DNA from: Andrena cerasifolii
Lineage: Eukaryota > Arthropoda > Insecta > Hymenoptera > Andrenidae
Length of the DNA: 64,000 nucleotides
Direction of reading: 5' to 3'
Assembly (NCBI RefSeq): GCF_050908995.1
Contig: NC_135119.1
Span: forward strand, 11,966,001-12,030,000
A model generated the notes under the pieces. That model ran no database searches and was not told where the DNA came from. It saw only the letters and a list, made by a program, of their open reading frames with translations. A program made the position numbers and the translations under genes. The stretch's first letter is position 1. Each line of letters begins with the position of its first letter. This document shows, in pieces, positions 12,504 through 24,857 of the stretch.

Positions 12504-15268
12504 CAGTTTAGAGGAAAGGAAGCATTAATTGTACGCAGTAATTAGCTTCTTTCTTGCGAAAGATGCAATCCACATTTTGCAAAGTTCTTCGTAGAAAAGG
12601 AAACTTATCCAAAAAATGGCGCTTATCCGAAGCCTCCTTCGTTCCATGGCGACTATAATCTCCATTTACAATTCGCAAAGGGTCTTAATGACCGCGAGAT
12701 AGAAGACCAATTATAGCATACGCTTTGCAGACGCCTCCGCGAAAAAGGCTCCGTTACAGCGTCCATCAAGGTGATCGTGCGTTTACAGGCGCATGAGTCC
12801 GTATTAATGCATTTCCTTAATGCTCGTAAACCGTAACGATCGCGGCTCGTCGCGGGCTGCCGCCCTCTAATGAAGATGTCGGTGGGTGAAGCTTTCCTCG
12901 TGGCAAGAATCTCTGTAAATAACTGGAAAAAATGGTACTTTGTTTTAGGAACTTCCATACGATTCCTACGCTCAGCTCTTTGTCGATCTGTCGCCACCTG
13001 TATTCTATAGTCTGCCATTTTATCCTCGAACCGTCCGCGGTGGTATTACCTTCTTTCGCGTGGCGCATAGTCGGGTAATTAAATTGCATCTTCGCGTCCG
13101 ATTATCTTGCAACCTCGAGGGGGCCAATTTCGTCAGGTGCATTTTACATTGCACGCGTGGCGAACCGAAAGTTTTCCCCTCGCAAGAAGAATTGCGGTTG
13201 TACGTGCTGTTTATGAGGGCCGTGGAAGCGAGTTAAAGTGCCGCTCAATGGCCATTTACGCAAGGCGAAAACGCTGTCATAGGCGGCTTATTATCATTTC
13301 ACGACGTAAAAAGGCATTCTCGCGGGTCCCCGTTACCCTGTTCATTATGTGTTTCGCGTTCCGTATGGAAGCATTTTTCTGCAATTCCTCTTGCGTCGCC
13401 CGTTTGACGGTCCGACGGTTCGTTTCCGAGAAGCCTGGCTTTGAAAACAGTGTTTGTGCCCCCTGGCACGGCCGTTTTGTTGTCTTCAACGTACGCTGGC
13501 TGCGCTGGCCGTCGCGTTGCCCTTACGACTAATTGCACGTGCGATCGTGTCGCTGCGGTAGCAACACCGTCATTAAATATTTCGTTTCGACATCCATGCA
13601 TGCCTGCCCGTCACGCTTTAAGAAAAAGAGGTTACGGGCCTCCTACCTTCCAAACACTTTATTATTTATTGCCGTTAACGTTCGACGCGAAAGTGGTTTC
13701 GGTAGTGGCGTCGAATTTTTCAAACTTGGTCCCCAAAAACCTTATGTTTATACTTGCGTGTTGCGGTGATTCAAGTGGTTTCAGACTTAGAATTCTCTTC
13801 CCTCTTATTAACGATGCACAGAAGTGATGCAACTCGAGCGATGATGCATCGAAGTCAATCGAAGGCAAGCGTGTCGCAGGTGTCGTAAGTTAATTAGTTG
13901 AACACCTTGTCACGCTTCAATTATCGTGACATGATTTCGTTCATTCCGCGAGTCCTCGGCATTCCGACGTCGAATTCCAGTGACATCAATTTATCAAAGT
14001 CGACATCATTAGCCCCATTCATTATAGAAGATTTCCATGGAAACACCCATCTTCTATCCTTCGGCCAATTAACGAACTGCTTGTGGCACGCAATAAACGT
14101 GTTTTCGTTTCATTAAAGCATAACGAGCATATTGAATGCGCGGAGAGAGATAGATCGTGTTACAGGATCTGGTAAACTTTCGCTGTATAATCTTCTCGAT
14201 ATTAGAGTCTTGTTAAATGACGATGATGCAGCAGCATTCGATGATCGAGCAGAGCTGGAACGAATCACTGGAGTCCGCTTTTTCTGACGTCTTTCAGCTA
14301 CTGCTCCACTAACCCAATCTTGTCGCACGCCTTTTCATAAATCCTGCTACGTCGTACTTTTAGATCAGTTTGCTCTCCTGCAAATACATGCCACCTACGT
14401 ATATCGCACGGGTGGTCATCGCTGCTATGTCAATATTATCTAGCGAATGTAGTCAGCTGCAAATGATTGAAAACTTGAGCGAAACAATTTGGGCACACTT
14501 TTGTGGACTATGAAGCACCGAGGATTTTGAAAAATTACACGTCGAACATTACATCAAATTAAAGATATTTGAATCACCAACAAATGTACCACACAAAATT
14601 TTCAAATCGGTTCAGTAGTTCAGGTGAAATCGATGGAAATATGTGAAAAATGTTTTTTTTCGAGCGAAATTGAAATCGACAATTCATTTAATCATCTGTC
14701 TGCTGTTTTACGAAGAAAACAAGCTGCTACTGAAGAAAATCTATGGATAAATACCCAAGCTAGAGACAATTGTGTGAAAACACTAAAATTTCATTTTTTT
14801 CTCGGTTTCCGTGTTTTCTCTGCTTATCAAAAAAATTTTAGACCTCATTAACTTTTACTCTTGTCATTTTCCAACTACACGCATATGATGTTAGTTCTTA
14901 CTTTTTACTATGTTATTTGGCCGTCTACATTTACTTTTCGTGTACTCTATTGTGTTAGTTTTAGTTTTAAGTAGCTTTAAATGGTAAGGTTAATAACAGC
15001 TGACAGCTGTATCTCGCCTTTTGCACTCCTCTAGTGTTATATGTGCTATTCAAATCTAACTATTTTTTTTCTTTTTCCTCTTTCTCGCTTTTTATATGTT
15101 TTCTATTGTAAAGTCTACTGTGCAATAAATAATTATTATTTTCGGAATCAGCGAGCCATTTTACATAAGAAAAAAAAGTGGCATCTGCTGTACAAAATGG
15201 CTGTAAACTGGCGTTATAGTAAATTAGCCAAATAGCTTTTCAGTGAAAACATTTCGATGACTATTTCA
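12504..15268. other. Non-coding DNA; AT-rich decayed repeat at 14470-15250
   Basis: 12504-14460 is CpG-rich and holds only overlapping open frames of up to 141 codons with no domain. From about 14470 the composition becomes AT-rich. It includes CAAATCGGTTCAGTAGTTCA, wording often seen in insect mobile elements, and a possible AATAAA plus ATT-rich tail near 15123-15143. I cannot find matching ends, so I do not name an element there. Confidence 0.4.
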
Positions 15269-15422
15269 AAATTGAAGAGTCCTTGTGGAAAGCACCGCAA
15301 GTGCCAAAAATAAGAATCTATACTATAGCGTTACCATTGGTACGTAGGATATTTTCCGATAAAAATTTCTTTTCTTTTTAATTTTAGCACTTACAGTGTT
15401 TTCTACAAGGAGCCTTCAATTG
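15269..15422. mobile_element. Short inverted-repeat element (MITE-like)
   Basis: About 35 bp at the left (AATTGAAGAGTCCTTGTGGA and onward through CCGCAAGTGCCAAAA) are repeated in inverse at the right, read on the other strand as AATTGAAGGCTCCTTGTAGA and onward through CTGTAAGTGCTAAAA. The unpaired centre is about 85 bp. No clear target duplication could be assigned, so the superfamily is open. Confidence 0.6.
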
Positions 15423-17598
15423 TGGTTTCTGAGGAAAGTGGATAGGCTTTGTCCCGGCTTTTAATGTGGGTGGTTGTAAAGAAATGATGGTTGAATCCCG
15501 TCGCTAGGGTTTCATGAACAGGCTTTGTTCTTGAGCGCCAGCCTTGCATGACTCTCGTTTTTACGAACCACTTAATAATTTCTGTTTTACGATCCCGACG
15601 CATTACAACCTCTGCACTTTTGGCGTGCCTGGGCTTGCCGCACGAGAAAACTAGCTTTTTACGTCGGATACGGTTCCCCTGCGCGCGCTATACGAGCATC
15701 ATCATAGGAGCTGTTATAACACTAAACGTAATTGCACGGACGTGTAAGTTAAACCAGTCTCTCGTTGGGGCCGTCTGTGGAGCTTCAACTATCGCGGATT
15801 CATGAAAGTTTTACGCCTCGGACCTTCGCTAACCTTCCGACAGCCTGGAGCAATTGACCATGAGACGCTTGGAAACGACGACGATAGTTATTCGGACCCG
15901 TTACATCGGATTTACGCTGAGGTTTATGAGGTTTACTAACGCGAGATACTGCGGCAGAGAGCTCGATCAACTTGGATGCCTCCAAGTTGATCCATACCTT
16001 CGCATTTATTTCTAACACAGCTTACGCTGGTTTTCATACTTACACCGTCGACTCCTCGATTTACGTACAGCAGTGGCCGAGGGAAAGTTTGAAAGTAGAC
16101 ACGGATAGCGAAGTATTAAATACCCCCCGGTCGATTTATAAATGCGAAATGCGTGCGCGGCGTGTTCGTGCGCCGATATAACTTCTTTCATCGGCGATAG
16201 CCAGCTGTCCGGCGACAAGTCGGCGTAATTTAATTTAACGAACGCGGTAAATCGCGGCGATCGGTCATCGGCCGCCAGGGACACACCGCACGTCGCATTT
16301 CACGGAGATCCAGATAAGGGTGGAGGACAGAGGCACGCAGGACGGCACGCTTAAGTCCACGGCTTTATACATAGGTGTATCGCGAAGGGGGTGCTATAGT
16401 CGTCGGGACGCATCGATCGTCTTAATTAATTCGCGCCGGCAACGGAGGAGCCCCCATCGTTTTATCAATGAACGCCGGCCAGATCTTCTGGCCAGCACGA
16501 AACGTTCCTTGGCCTCTGGAATCGCGGACACTTGCGTGCGCTGCTCGCTTGGAAAACGGGCGCACAGAGGAGGATGGACGAGGTAGAGTGCGGAAGGACG
16601 AGTGGGAGGGAAAACTGGGGGAGATTAGCAGGAATGGGAGCGAAAGAGGGAGGAACGGAAGGGCGGTGATAAATGAACAGAGGCAAAGGGACGAGGGGAT
16701 GAAGGGGCGAAGGATGTGAAGGGGAAGAGAGAAGAAAATAGGGTTATGCGAATCTGAAGGAGCTGGAGAAGCTTTGCGGGACGCGTGGGTGGTTCTGGTG
16801 CATAATTACGTAAGGGTCTATTAAACGCAATCATTAATAGAAATCTAACGACGCGGCGGCGTGGTAGCTCCCACATGGTCGCGTGATCATTTGTACGGCA
16901 CGTCGGTGGATCGAGGCCGATCTTTGATTTATTTTGTCGCAGCGCTTTGCTCCTCGCACACTCGGCAACACGCGTCGCCGTTAATGCATCGTGACGACGG
17001 CTGCTCGGTAATAGAGCACCGAAGCGTCTCGATTGCTCCGGCGTCCTCACGCTTGAAATTCGCTGCCTATCGATCTCTGTGGAATTTCGAGCCGCTTTCG
17101 ATGCACGACACGTACTTAATCCGAGTGGCTGGTTTGCTCACGTCCCCGATGCTCGCGAGCATACCCGTGATTTACACGGATTCGCCGGGGTTCCGTGCTT
17201 CATATGAATTCCGTATTCAAGGATGATTGGAGCGGCTACGAAACGCCGGCTCAAGGAGCCTCTTTTCAAAAAATCAATTCCTCCACGCGTGACTCGACTG
17301 CCTTGCAAGCTCCCATGAGCTGTCCATCGCGGTAATTGCAATTCATTTGAAGTCGGTATAATCACCGTTAACGCGGATCTGCCATTATAGCTGGATAATC
17401 ACTCCCTAATGACTTGAAACTTTCACCTTTTTAATCTAACAGCAAAACAATTTATACTGCCGCGAGAATTTCGCGAACACCCTTCTCCGCCGCAGCGACG
17501 CGATATTTACGAGGCTCTTACCGCGGACGTCGTTCCTGATTAAGGATGTATCGGACGTACAATAGTGGACGAAAGTATATGAAATTTGAAATACTTGA
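15423..17598. other. CpG-rich unique DNA, nothing recognised
   Basis: Overlapping frames of up to 141 codons on both strands, none with a domain. The stretch around 16560-16740 is purine-rich (gga/gag). No transposon ends found. Confidence 0.45.
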
Positions 17599-17606
17599 AT
17601 ATCTAC

Positions 17607-18378
17607 CAGGGATCGGAAGAGTTCTGGAACTCTTTTAAAAAAAGTCTGTTCGAACTTATATGTTTCGCTTAAGAAAATATCTGTTCCTGTGGAATTTTTA
17701 TTGAAAGAAATGATACTCTTAGGAACTTGTTTAGAAAGTGTTCTCATGGAACAGGTATGTTAAAACTTATATAATAAAAGTTCCATGGAAACAGTTATAT
17801 TAGAACATTTATTAAAAAAGATTCCATAAGAACTAAACTATTAGGTACTAGTCTTATTTAACAATATAATATATTTGTCATGTTTATTGAATAAAAATTA
17901 TGAAAATTATAACATATGTAATTCATAGTTTCATAAGAAGTGTTGAACAGAAAAGGGAACTTGTCAAGAATGATACCTAATTAACATTTTGTTATAACTT
18001 ACATAAACCGAAATACACAAAAATCCTATAATATCTGCGTAGAAATTATCTACGTAGGGAAATATTACAAATAAATAGCACATTCAGAATATTAATTTAA
18101 CTGTAATAATTATTTATTATTGTTGTAGTACTATTCATTGAATAATATTCAGTATTTGTTACAACAATTGAGAACTTTTTTTATATCGGTGAACAAAATA
18201 TCTGTTCCTGTTGTAGAGAAATTTTGATTTTTATATTTTATAAGTTCCATTCCAACTAGAACTTTTACTTTATCAGTTCTCATGGGAACTTATAATGTGA
18301 GAACATTTTCAAAAAAAGTTTCACAGTACATGTTCCAAACAGAACCTATTAAAAAGTTCCAGAAATTTTCGATCTCTG
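17607..18378. mobile_element. hAT-type non-autonomous element, 772 bp
   Basis: It is bounded by a perfect 8-bp target duplication, ATATCTAC, at 17599-17606 and 18379-18386. The ends are CAGGGATCGGAAGAGTTCTG and, for the right end on the other strand, CAGAGATCGAAAATTTCTGG. Both continue into GAACT. GTTCC/GGAAC words are scattered through both subterminal regions, resembling the short repeated transposase-binding motifs of hAT elements (inference). The interior is AT-rich and has no coding remnant that I recognise. Confidence 0.85.
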
Positions 18379-18386
18379 ATATCTAC

Positions 18387-20055
18387 GTCTTACGCATGGT
18401 AAATCTAGATGTAAGGAACTCGAACGACAGTTGGAGTCTTATTCTTACTCCTAGAAAGATATTCTTCACTTTTCAAGCATTATTTGCTAAACGTTTGCCA
18501 GTGAAAATGCCCCGAATTCACAATTTTCTCAAGTTATAATTTATTTCTTTAAAACGGTGTATTGAAAACAATTGAAACTCGGCAGATATTTTCATCTATC
18601 CATATACTACATGTACAAAAAAAGTGAAAACATTAGTACCATTTCTTCACCATTTATTCAGCTGTTTTATCTGTCAAGATCGTCTCTTTCCATACGTACG
18701 TGTAAAACCAGTGAAAATTAAAATCGTCATAACTCAGCAACCGTTCAGCGAATTCGTTTAAAATTTGTGGAGCACATCAGGAAGATTAAAAAGAACAATC
18801 TCACAAATTTTCATCAACTTGGTATGATTTTGAAGGTAGGTCCCATGCGTCCTTAACGGAGGCGTTTCCATAAAACTGGGAAACGCTGTTGCGAAACGGC
18901 TCGTAGCCGTGCAAACCCTAGACTCGTCTCGTAAAATCCATGGGTTTTATCAAACTGGGGCAGACCCCGGCTTCGGCGGTGGTCGCGCAACCGTTTCCTT
19001 TTTAGTCAATTCGTTGGCCCGTAGACACGCATTGTTCCCCTTTCTCGTCTGTCGTTTATTGTCGTTCATCAGCGATCGCCGATCTCCTAACTAGACGTTA
19101 ATGGAAATTCCGTAAGTCGTCGGCAGATTATGTTGGATAGCAACGTGGGACTTCCCCTGCTCTCTCCCTCTTATTATGAAATTGACTACCACGGGAACCG
19201 AGGGCCCAGATGCCAGATACGCTTTCGCGGAGACTAATCCCGGAATGCATCTTTCACCAGTGGGCGTTCTATCCCCCGGGGATCTTGCTAATTCCACCCT
19301 GGCAGAATCCAGTGCACCGTAGCCAGAGAACGATGCTCCCTTTAGCCTCGCTCCTCAAGAGTCGCCTACTCGTTAGATTCCATTTTTTTTCCCATTCATC
19401 CCCGCGTTTCAGTGAAGCAATTACAGCCGTGACTAATCTCTTTCACTTCAATTTAAATTACTGCCCTGTCACGAGGAGTTCTGATTTAACGATCTCACCG
19501 ATTTACCGTTGGGTTCCATGGGAGATGTCTCGCGAGCTGTCCTATTTTACCAGCAGCAAGATGATCTTTAGTGGGTACCCTCGGGGTTCTCTAGAAATCT
19601 CGAATTATTCGTCAACGTGACTTAGTATTCCATGCAGAGGACATTAAAACGCTGCTTTCAAGGCTTTTGTATTCATTCTTTCTTCCAGCACGTCCATCGA
19701 AATATTTCGTAAGACAGCCTCTCGGACGAGGATCGCAGCAATTCTCGCCGTCCACTGCTACCTCGCGTGGGCGGTTTATTTTTAAGATGGACAGTCAATT
19801 AGCCCCGGAGAGAGGTTTCCCTCTCCCGCAGCAGGATGGTTTCTAGTTCACTTGCGGTAGGACGCGTTATAAAATTGAATGTCGCCATAAAGTTGAGGTG
19901 TCTAACACGCTTTGCACCGGTGTCCGATCTCGATGCGCGCCTCTCGGCGCGCTGGTGGGCGTCCAATCGTTATTCACCACCTCGCCGGGGGTCTGCTTGC
20001 TCGAAGAACCGCGAGCAGTGCCTTTTCGAGCTTTATATCGTGCCGTGTGCCGCCA
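18387..20055. other. Non-coding DNA; possible transposon fragment near 18540-18860
   Basis: 18540-18860 is AT-rich and ends GGTAGGTCCCATGCGTCC directly before TTAA, which could be one end of a TTAA element, but no partner end was found. The rest (18870-20055) is CpG-rich with no recognisable gene. Confidence 0.35.
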
Positions 20056-20087
20056 ATCAACAGCGTGATACCATTCACGCTGTTGAT
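20056..20087. repeat. Perfect 13-bp inverted repeat (short hairpin)
   Basis: ATCAACAGCGTGA (20056-20068) is followed by a 6-nt loop (taccat) and then its exact reverse complement (20075-20087). It lies three bases upstream of the ATG of a 30-codon open frame. No run of T follows, so it is not an obvious terminator, and its role is unknown. Confidence 0.7.
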
Positions 20088-20090
20088 CAT

Positions 20091-20183
20091 GGCCGCGGGT
20101 CCGATCGGTATCGATCTCACCGATCCAGATACCATCGAAGCGTATGGAAAACCTGCATTTCTGCTAGAGACTTGCAAATAACA
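20091..20183 (+). CDS. Possible 30-codon small open frame, unproven
   Basis: An ATG with A at -3 and G at +4 (favourable eukaryotic context) opens a 30-codon frame ending ETCK-stop. Its codons look evenly used and the peptide (start MAAGPIGIDL) is not low complexity. I do not recognise it. The same frame is open further upstream to about 19912, and an antisense frame overlaps, so it may simply be chance. It lies just after a perfect hairpin and just before an inverted-repeat element. Confidence 0.12.
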
Positions 20184-20223
20184 GCCACTGCAACAATACC
20201 GCATCCTTTATTTCTTTATTCAA

Positions 20224-20923
20224 GGGGTTAGGCCACCTTGGATGAAGCACAGTTATAGTCATATTCGGCAATTTTTTTTTAAGGAGATAATGAAATAATT
20301 GGAAGATTCAATATGAACCTGTTACTGTACAACTCTCGACGGAAAAGGTCGTATTTTTTTTTCTACAAAATGACGACAGTAGAGCCGTGATACGCAAGAT
20401 CTTGAGGAGCGACGCTTTCCACGGTGTTTAATCTCGCGGCTCTACCGTTTGACCTAGAAGAAAAAACCAAAAAGTTTTATCTTCTACACGCCTAAAACTA
20501 ACTAAAGAAGTATATTTCCATGAACATTCATTTGGGTCGAAATGGTGAACATGCGGAGAAAAAGTGCATTGTTGTTTTTATAAAAGTGTCAGCTGCAAAG
20601 AATATGTTCAAGATACCGCAAAATCGGTGTATGTACTTCTTTAGTTAGTTTTAGGCATGTAGAAGATAAACCTCTTTGGTTTTTTATTGTAAGTCAAACG
20701 ATATAGCCGTGAGATTAAACACCGAGGAAAACGTCACGCGGCAAGATGTTGCATACCACGGCTCTAACGCCGTCATTTTGTACGGAAAAAAAATAAGTCC
20801 CTCTCCGTCGAGAGTTGTACAATAGCAGGTTCATATTGCATCTTCCAATTCTTTCATTATCTTCCTACAAAAAATTCCTGAAAATGACTATGACTTTGCT
20901 TCGTCCAAAGTGGCCACACCATT
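20224..20923. mobile_element. Long-arm inverted-repeat (foldback) element, about 700 bp
   Basis: Two arms of about 290 bp (20224-20514 and 20632-20923) are inverted copies of each other with roughly 80-90 percent identity by eye, around a spacer of about 115 bp. The outer ends pair as GGCCACCTTGGATGAAGC against GGCCACTTTGGACGAAGC, and the inner ends as CCTAAAACTAACTAAAGAAG, exact in both. The left end, TTCAAGGGG, resembles the TTAA-GGGG junctions elsewhere in the window, but the duplication is decayed, so family placement is tentative. If transcribed, the RNA would fold into a long hairpin. Confidence 0.8.
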
Positions 20924-23852
20924 TCCATACGGAAAATCAATCCTTTCGATCCCTGTTTAATAGCTTCACACAGTCCTCCTTCTCGCCCCTATTTTTACCC
21001 AGCAACCTCTTTATTCCCTCGTTATCCCTCCATAATCATTTGACGTAGACCTCCATTGAGATCCACGCACCTCTAATTGGGATCCATCCTCCGCGTCCGC
21101 CGGGGTGATCAGCGGTAAGCGTCTCCAGTCTGTCAGGACTGAGGAGTAATTGCGTTTGACGTCTCCGAGGGCCGACCATGCCTACCAAAGACAAATAACG
21201 CTGGAATCGTCAGTGTCGGTGGGCCCCGAACCGCCGTGCGAGCGTGCCGCGTAATCGATTTGAAAAATCGTCGGGACGGTATCACGGCCCGCGCGGAATC
21301 AATTCCGTCGCGGTTATAAATGCACGCTGCGTCCACGCGTGATTATTAGGGTGTCCTCGTAAAGTGACCATCACGCGGGATGATTTATCGAGCGGCTCGG
21401 AGGGGTTCGCGATTTAGCGCGTGATCCGATCTCCAAGTGTCGCTGTCCGCCAGCCTTTGTCGACCAACGGGGGACCTGAGCGATCGGTCGCAGCGGCATA
21501 AGAGCCCGGGCCTTTTCGTGGGCGTTCCGTTCGATTATATTCATTAAACGTACGACCGGTACGCTAGTTCTACTCGAGGTATCGGTTTCTTCTGTACCGA
21601 GCGCTCGCTGCCCTCCTCTCCCCGGTCCGGCCGGCTCGATATCGAGCTGCTGTGATCTGGAGCATGCACTTGGTCGCCCGGTCGAAAGGATCGAGATCGA
21701 GCGGCGGTCGGAGGAAGATATAGAGGGAGCGCACCGGGTGCACGCTCCTCGTGGACGGAGAAACAAGAAGCAGAGGAAATCGGCAGGGGGAAAAAGTGCG
21801 GTCGGCCGGGAGGAACAGGGGGGGGGGGAGGGGGAGCGATCAGATCGCGGGAGGAGGACAGTAGAAAATGCTAGGAAAGGAGGATAACATCTCGTTAGAC
21901 TAGTCTAGCGAGCTCCCCGGGCCTGGTCCCACCGCTTCTTTGCCCTGCTCCCTCGAGATTGATCATCTGCGCGTATGCCGCGGCTTATCCGCCAGCTCCT
22001 CCGTTGCCTCCGGTTCGATGAATAGGTTCCGCTCTTCGCAGGCGGCGCACCGTGGAAAATCCCTCGATGTTTGTTCTTGTAACCCGTTCGCTTAACGGTG
22101 CTGACCGACTTTTTGCTCCTGCGTTCTCGTTTTCGATCCTCGCGCGTGTCGGGCTTGTATGCGCGGCTCCGGTGCAACGAACGACGGGGATAATTAAAAT
22201 TTGAACTGCATTTAGCTTCGAGACGACTGGCAAGCGAGTAGACCGAGTTGAGGAAGGAAGGTGCTCCAGAGCCGCGGCCTCTTTTGATTTATGGCGCAGC
22301 CTGAGAGAACACGGAATGGCGATGTTAAGTGCAGAGGCGACGTGGGGAGTCCCAAATTGCTGTTGCTTCTTGTGCCTGCAATCCTTCACCACCCTTGTAA
22401 CCCACGCAGCCCGTTGTCTCGCTGTACACGCCGCGGGAACAAAAATGGCTCGTCAGCCTGCTCCGTGGAAATGAACGCCGTTTGAATATTAGCAGTCGGT
22501 TTCGCTGGGCAGCAGGTATTTCCAACTGCGACTCGTTATCCATCGCCTGCCAGCGAATATTTCGCGTAATAATCATGTATGATGCAAAGCAGAATCTTCT
22601 ATGCACAATTTCGCTATCTGAAATTATTCCACGACCTGAGAAATCAATTTAATGAAAGAAGTCTACCGTCACAGATCGTTTACTCGATCGGATTTCCTTA
22701 CATATAATTACACTGCTCACCGATACGCAGTGATGCTGCATTAATCTCCAAGTATTCGAGAGCAAGGTCGAAAAACCCGGCGCTAAATCGAGCGAGTAGT
22801 TTCGTTCGAGAAAGGTTGAAAAATACGCAAGAAACTAGGTGAAAGGAATTTCCATTTCTGCCAGATCGTTCCGATGGATTTTACGGTTTCACGGTCTGCT
22901 AACTCATTTGGCTAGCCCTCGCGGTAAGCTGGCTGTCGGTGGTAGGCTGATTCGAAGGAGTGGAATCCCGAAGACGAGACAGTGACGTGGAGGATAGCGG
23001 GCTGATTTGCATCGGATGACGCGCGACGCGTCCGTCCTGGCCGAGGAGGTAGCTCGCTCTTCATAATCGTGATCCCTGGAATTCATTTTACGGCAGTCGT
23101 GGCAGCAGCCGTTCCTTGGGGTCCTTTATTCACGCGTGAAACAACTTCCATATGACTCGGAATAGGGCGTCGCACTTTTCGGTTCGTCATGGTGTTGCAG
23201 GATGTCATTAAATCCTTGAGAATCGATGCACGGTGCGCTTTTCTTAGCTCTACAGTACTCCTTGCACGCTCTTGCATGGGAGCAACAAAGTTGTATTTAT
23301 CCTTACCGTAAAATGAACAGTTAACAGAGCGAGGATAAACGTATTGCTTCATCGCTGGAAATAATGCGGTAGCTGATAGATAATGGTACCTAATGTCGCA
23401 GGCATTTGATGCCGACACGGTCCATTCGCGAGCCACCTACATTAGAAGTGCAACAGTGGCGTAGGAGCCTACTCCGTTCTACCTTACTACTCCTATGCAA
23501 CGCCATTTCCAGCGTGGATAAATAAGCAAGGACATCTTGGTGCACGGATCAAGATATCCTCGTTGCATTATTATTTGGTAGTACAGAAAGTGGATGTAAT
23601 GTTATACCTGGGTGGGAAGGGGCAAATTGACCGATTTCGACGCCACTACTCGCTTCGCGTAGGCGGATAGCAGTTGGACTGCGACTGTGTCAAATACCTG
23701 TGACATTAGGTGCACTGCTATCTCTAGTGCTCTACTACGCGCAGATAATGCGGCGAAGCTAAACGCAGGGAAAGGTGCTTTATGTTCACAATTGATTATC
23801 AGATGCATGATTTACGGAGCAACTTGTGTTTTAGAAGATATTTTACGCTTGT
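20924..23852. other. CpG-rich unique DNA with a purine/G-rich patch
   Basis: No gene recognised. 21700-21900 is strongly purine-rich. 22000-23100 holds overlapping frames of up to 135 codons without domains. A loose palindrome around CAGTGGCGTAGGAG at 23449 was considered and rejected as a defined element. Confidence 0.45.
21818..21834. repeat. G-run with quadruplex potential
   Basis: Eleven G, one A, then five G, inside a purine-rich stretch of about 100 bp (21775-21895). Such runs can form G-quadruplexes and are prone to length change; nothing here shows a function. Confidence 0.5.
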
Positions 23853-23854
23853 TA

Positions 23855-24855
23855 GGGTAAGTTAAGGTGAGTCGGCCTGGTAGGTGAGTTAGTGGAGTCG
23901 CTATATTTCAGATTATAAACGTAAGTACTTAGCTTTACTACTCTTCTGGTTTTATAAAAATATTTTTTTTTTAGTTTTTTTTTTGTGGAAATGCACACAT
24001 TCATCTGGATTAGTCAGGCATAATGAGCTGAGGCACATTTTGTGATCACAGAGTTTATCATTCGAAAGTTTTTAGGCGACACACAAACATATAGAAGCTT
24101 TCTGCTTTATATATTAAAATAAAAGGTAAGGTGATGGTACATTTAACCTCCTTTATAACACAGTAGTGGACAGAATCGTATACAAAATAGACTTCTAAGT
24201 TAATTTTCTTTTAATGTTTTGGATAATAAGATAGTAAAGGTATTGAGGCACAGAGGAGCGAAAATATTTGACCATATTAACCCTTTCTTTCAAAGCTAAC
24301 TAGAGGGCCATCTCTCTTTGCAGAAACGAGAGATGACCTAGTTACGATTTAGGATAGATGGTCTACCTTCTATTTGTCTAAAACGATTAGGAAATTATTT
24401 CAAAACAAATCTAAATGTCGACTGGAAAGAAACACTAATTAGGCTTAATAAATTAGAAAATTGAGTATTTGACTGTTTATTCTTTACAAATATTAAAATA
24501 AAGTTTTTGTTTATTTATTTTAGTATATAGATATCGTGGCAGCTATTTCGCAGCATCGTGGCAAAACGCACATGTCTTCATACAGACATGCCTACTAATT
24601 TTGCCACTACAAAAAAAATTGTAAATATAGTTAAAAGGATGATTAAGATTTTAGAAAAAAAACTGTGTACTACACATACTTTGATTGCCCATAAAAAATT
24701 CTGGTCACCAGAATACCCCGTTTAAGCAAATATCGACCAGTTTCTCTGAATCAGCATAAAATTCTGAACATATTAGGTTTATTCTGACAAAATAAATAAT
24801 AACAGCGTTAGTTTGAATAGCCACTTTATATTAGGTGTGCCGACTGTCCTTACCC
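23855..24855. mobile_element. TA-flanked element with GGGTAA ends, about 1 kb
   Basis: The left end is GGGTAAGTTAAGGTGAGTCG after TA (23853-23854). The right end on the other strand is GGGTAAGGACAGTCGGCACA before TA (24856-24857). The terminal 7 bases and a nearby GTCGGC agree; the rest is diverged. A TA duplication and GGGTAA ends recur at 38631 and 59613, which supports the call. The interior is AT-rich with no transposase recognised. A Tc1/mariner-type origin is inferred. Confidence 0.5.
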
Positions 24856-24857
24856 TA

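Noticed and set aside
14470..15250. Complete retrotransposon 3' region
   Set aside because: AT-rich with some familiar wording, but no tail, coding motif or duplication firm enough to call an element.
18540..18862. A further TTAA element ending GGTCCCATGCGTCC-TTAA
   Set aside because: Only one end could be seen; no matching left end or TTAA partner was found.
23449..23505. CAGTGGCGTAGGAG with a loosely matching inverse copy, as a mini hAT element
   Set aside because: Pairing needs several gaps and no 8-bp duplication flanks it.
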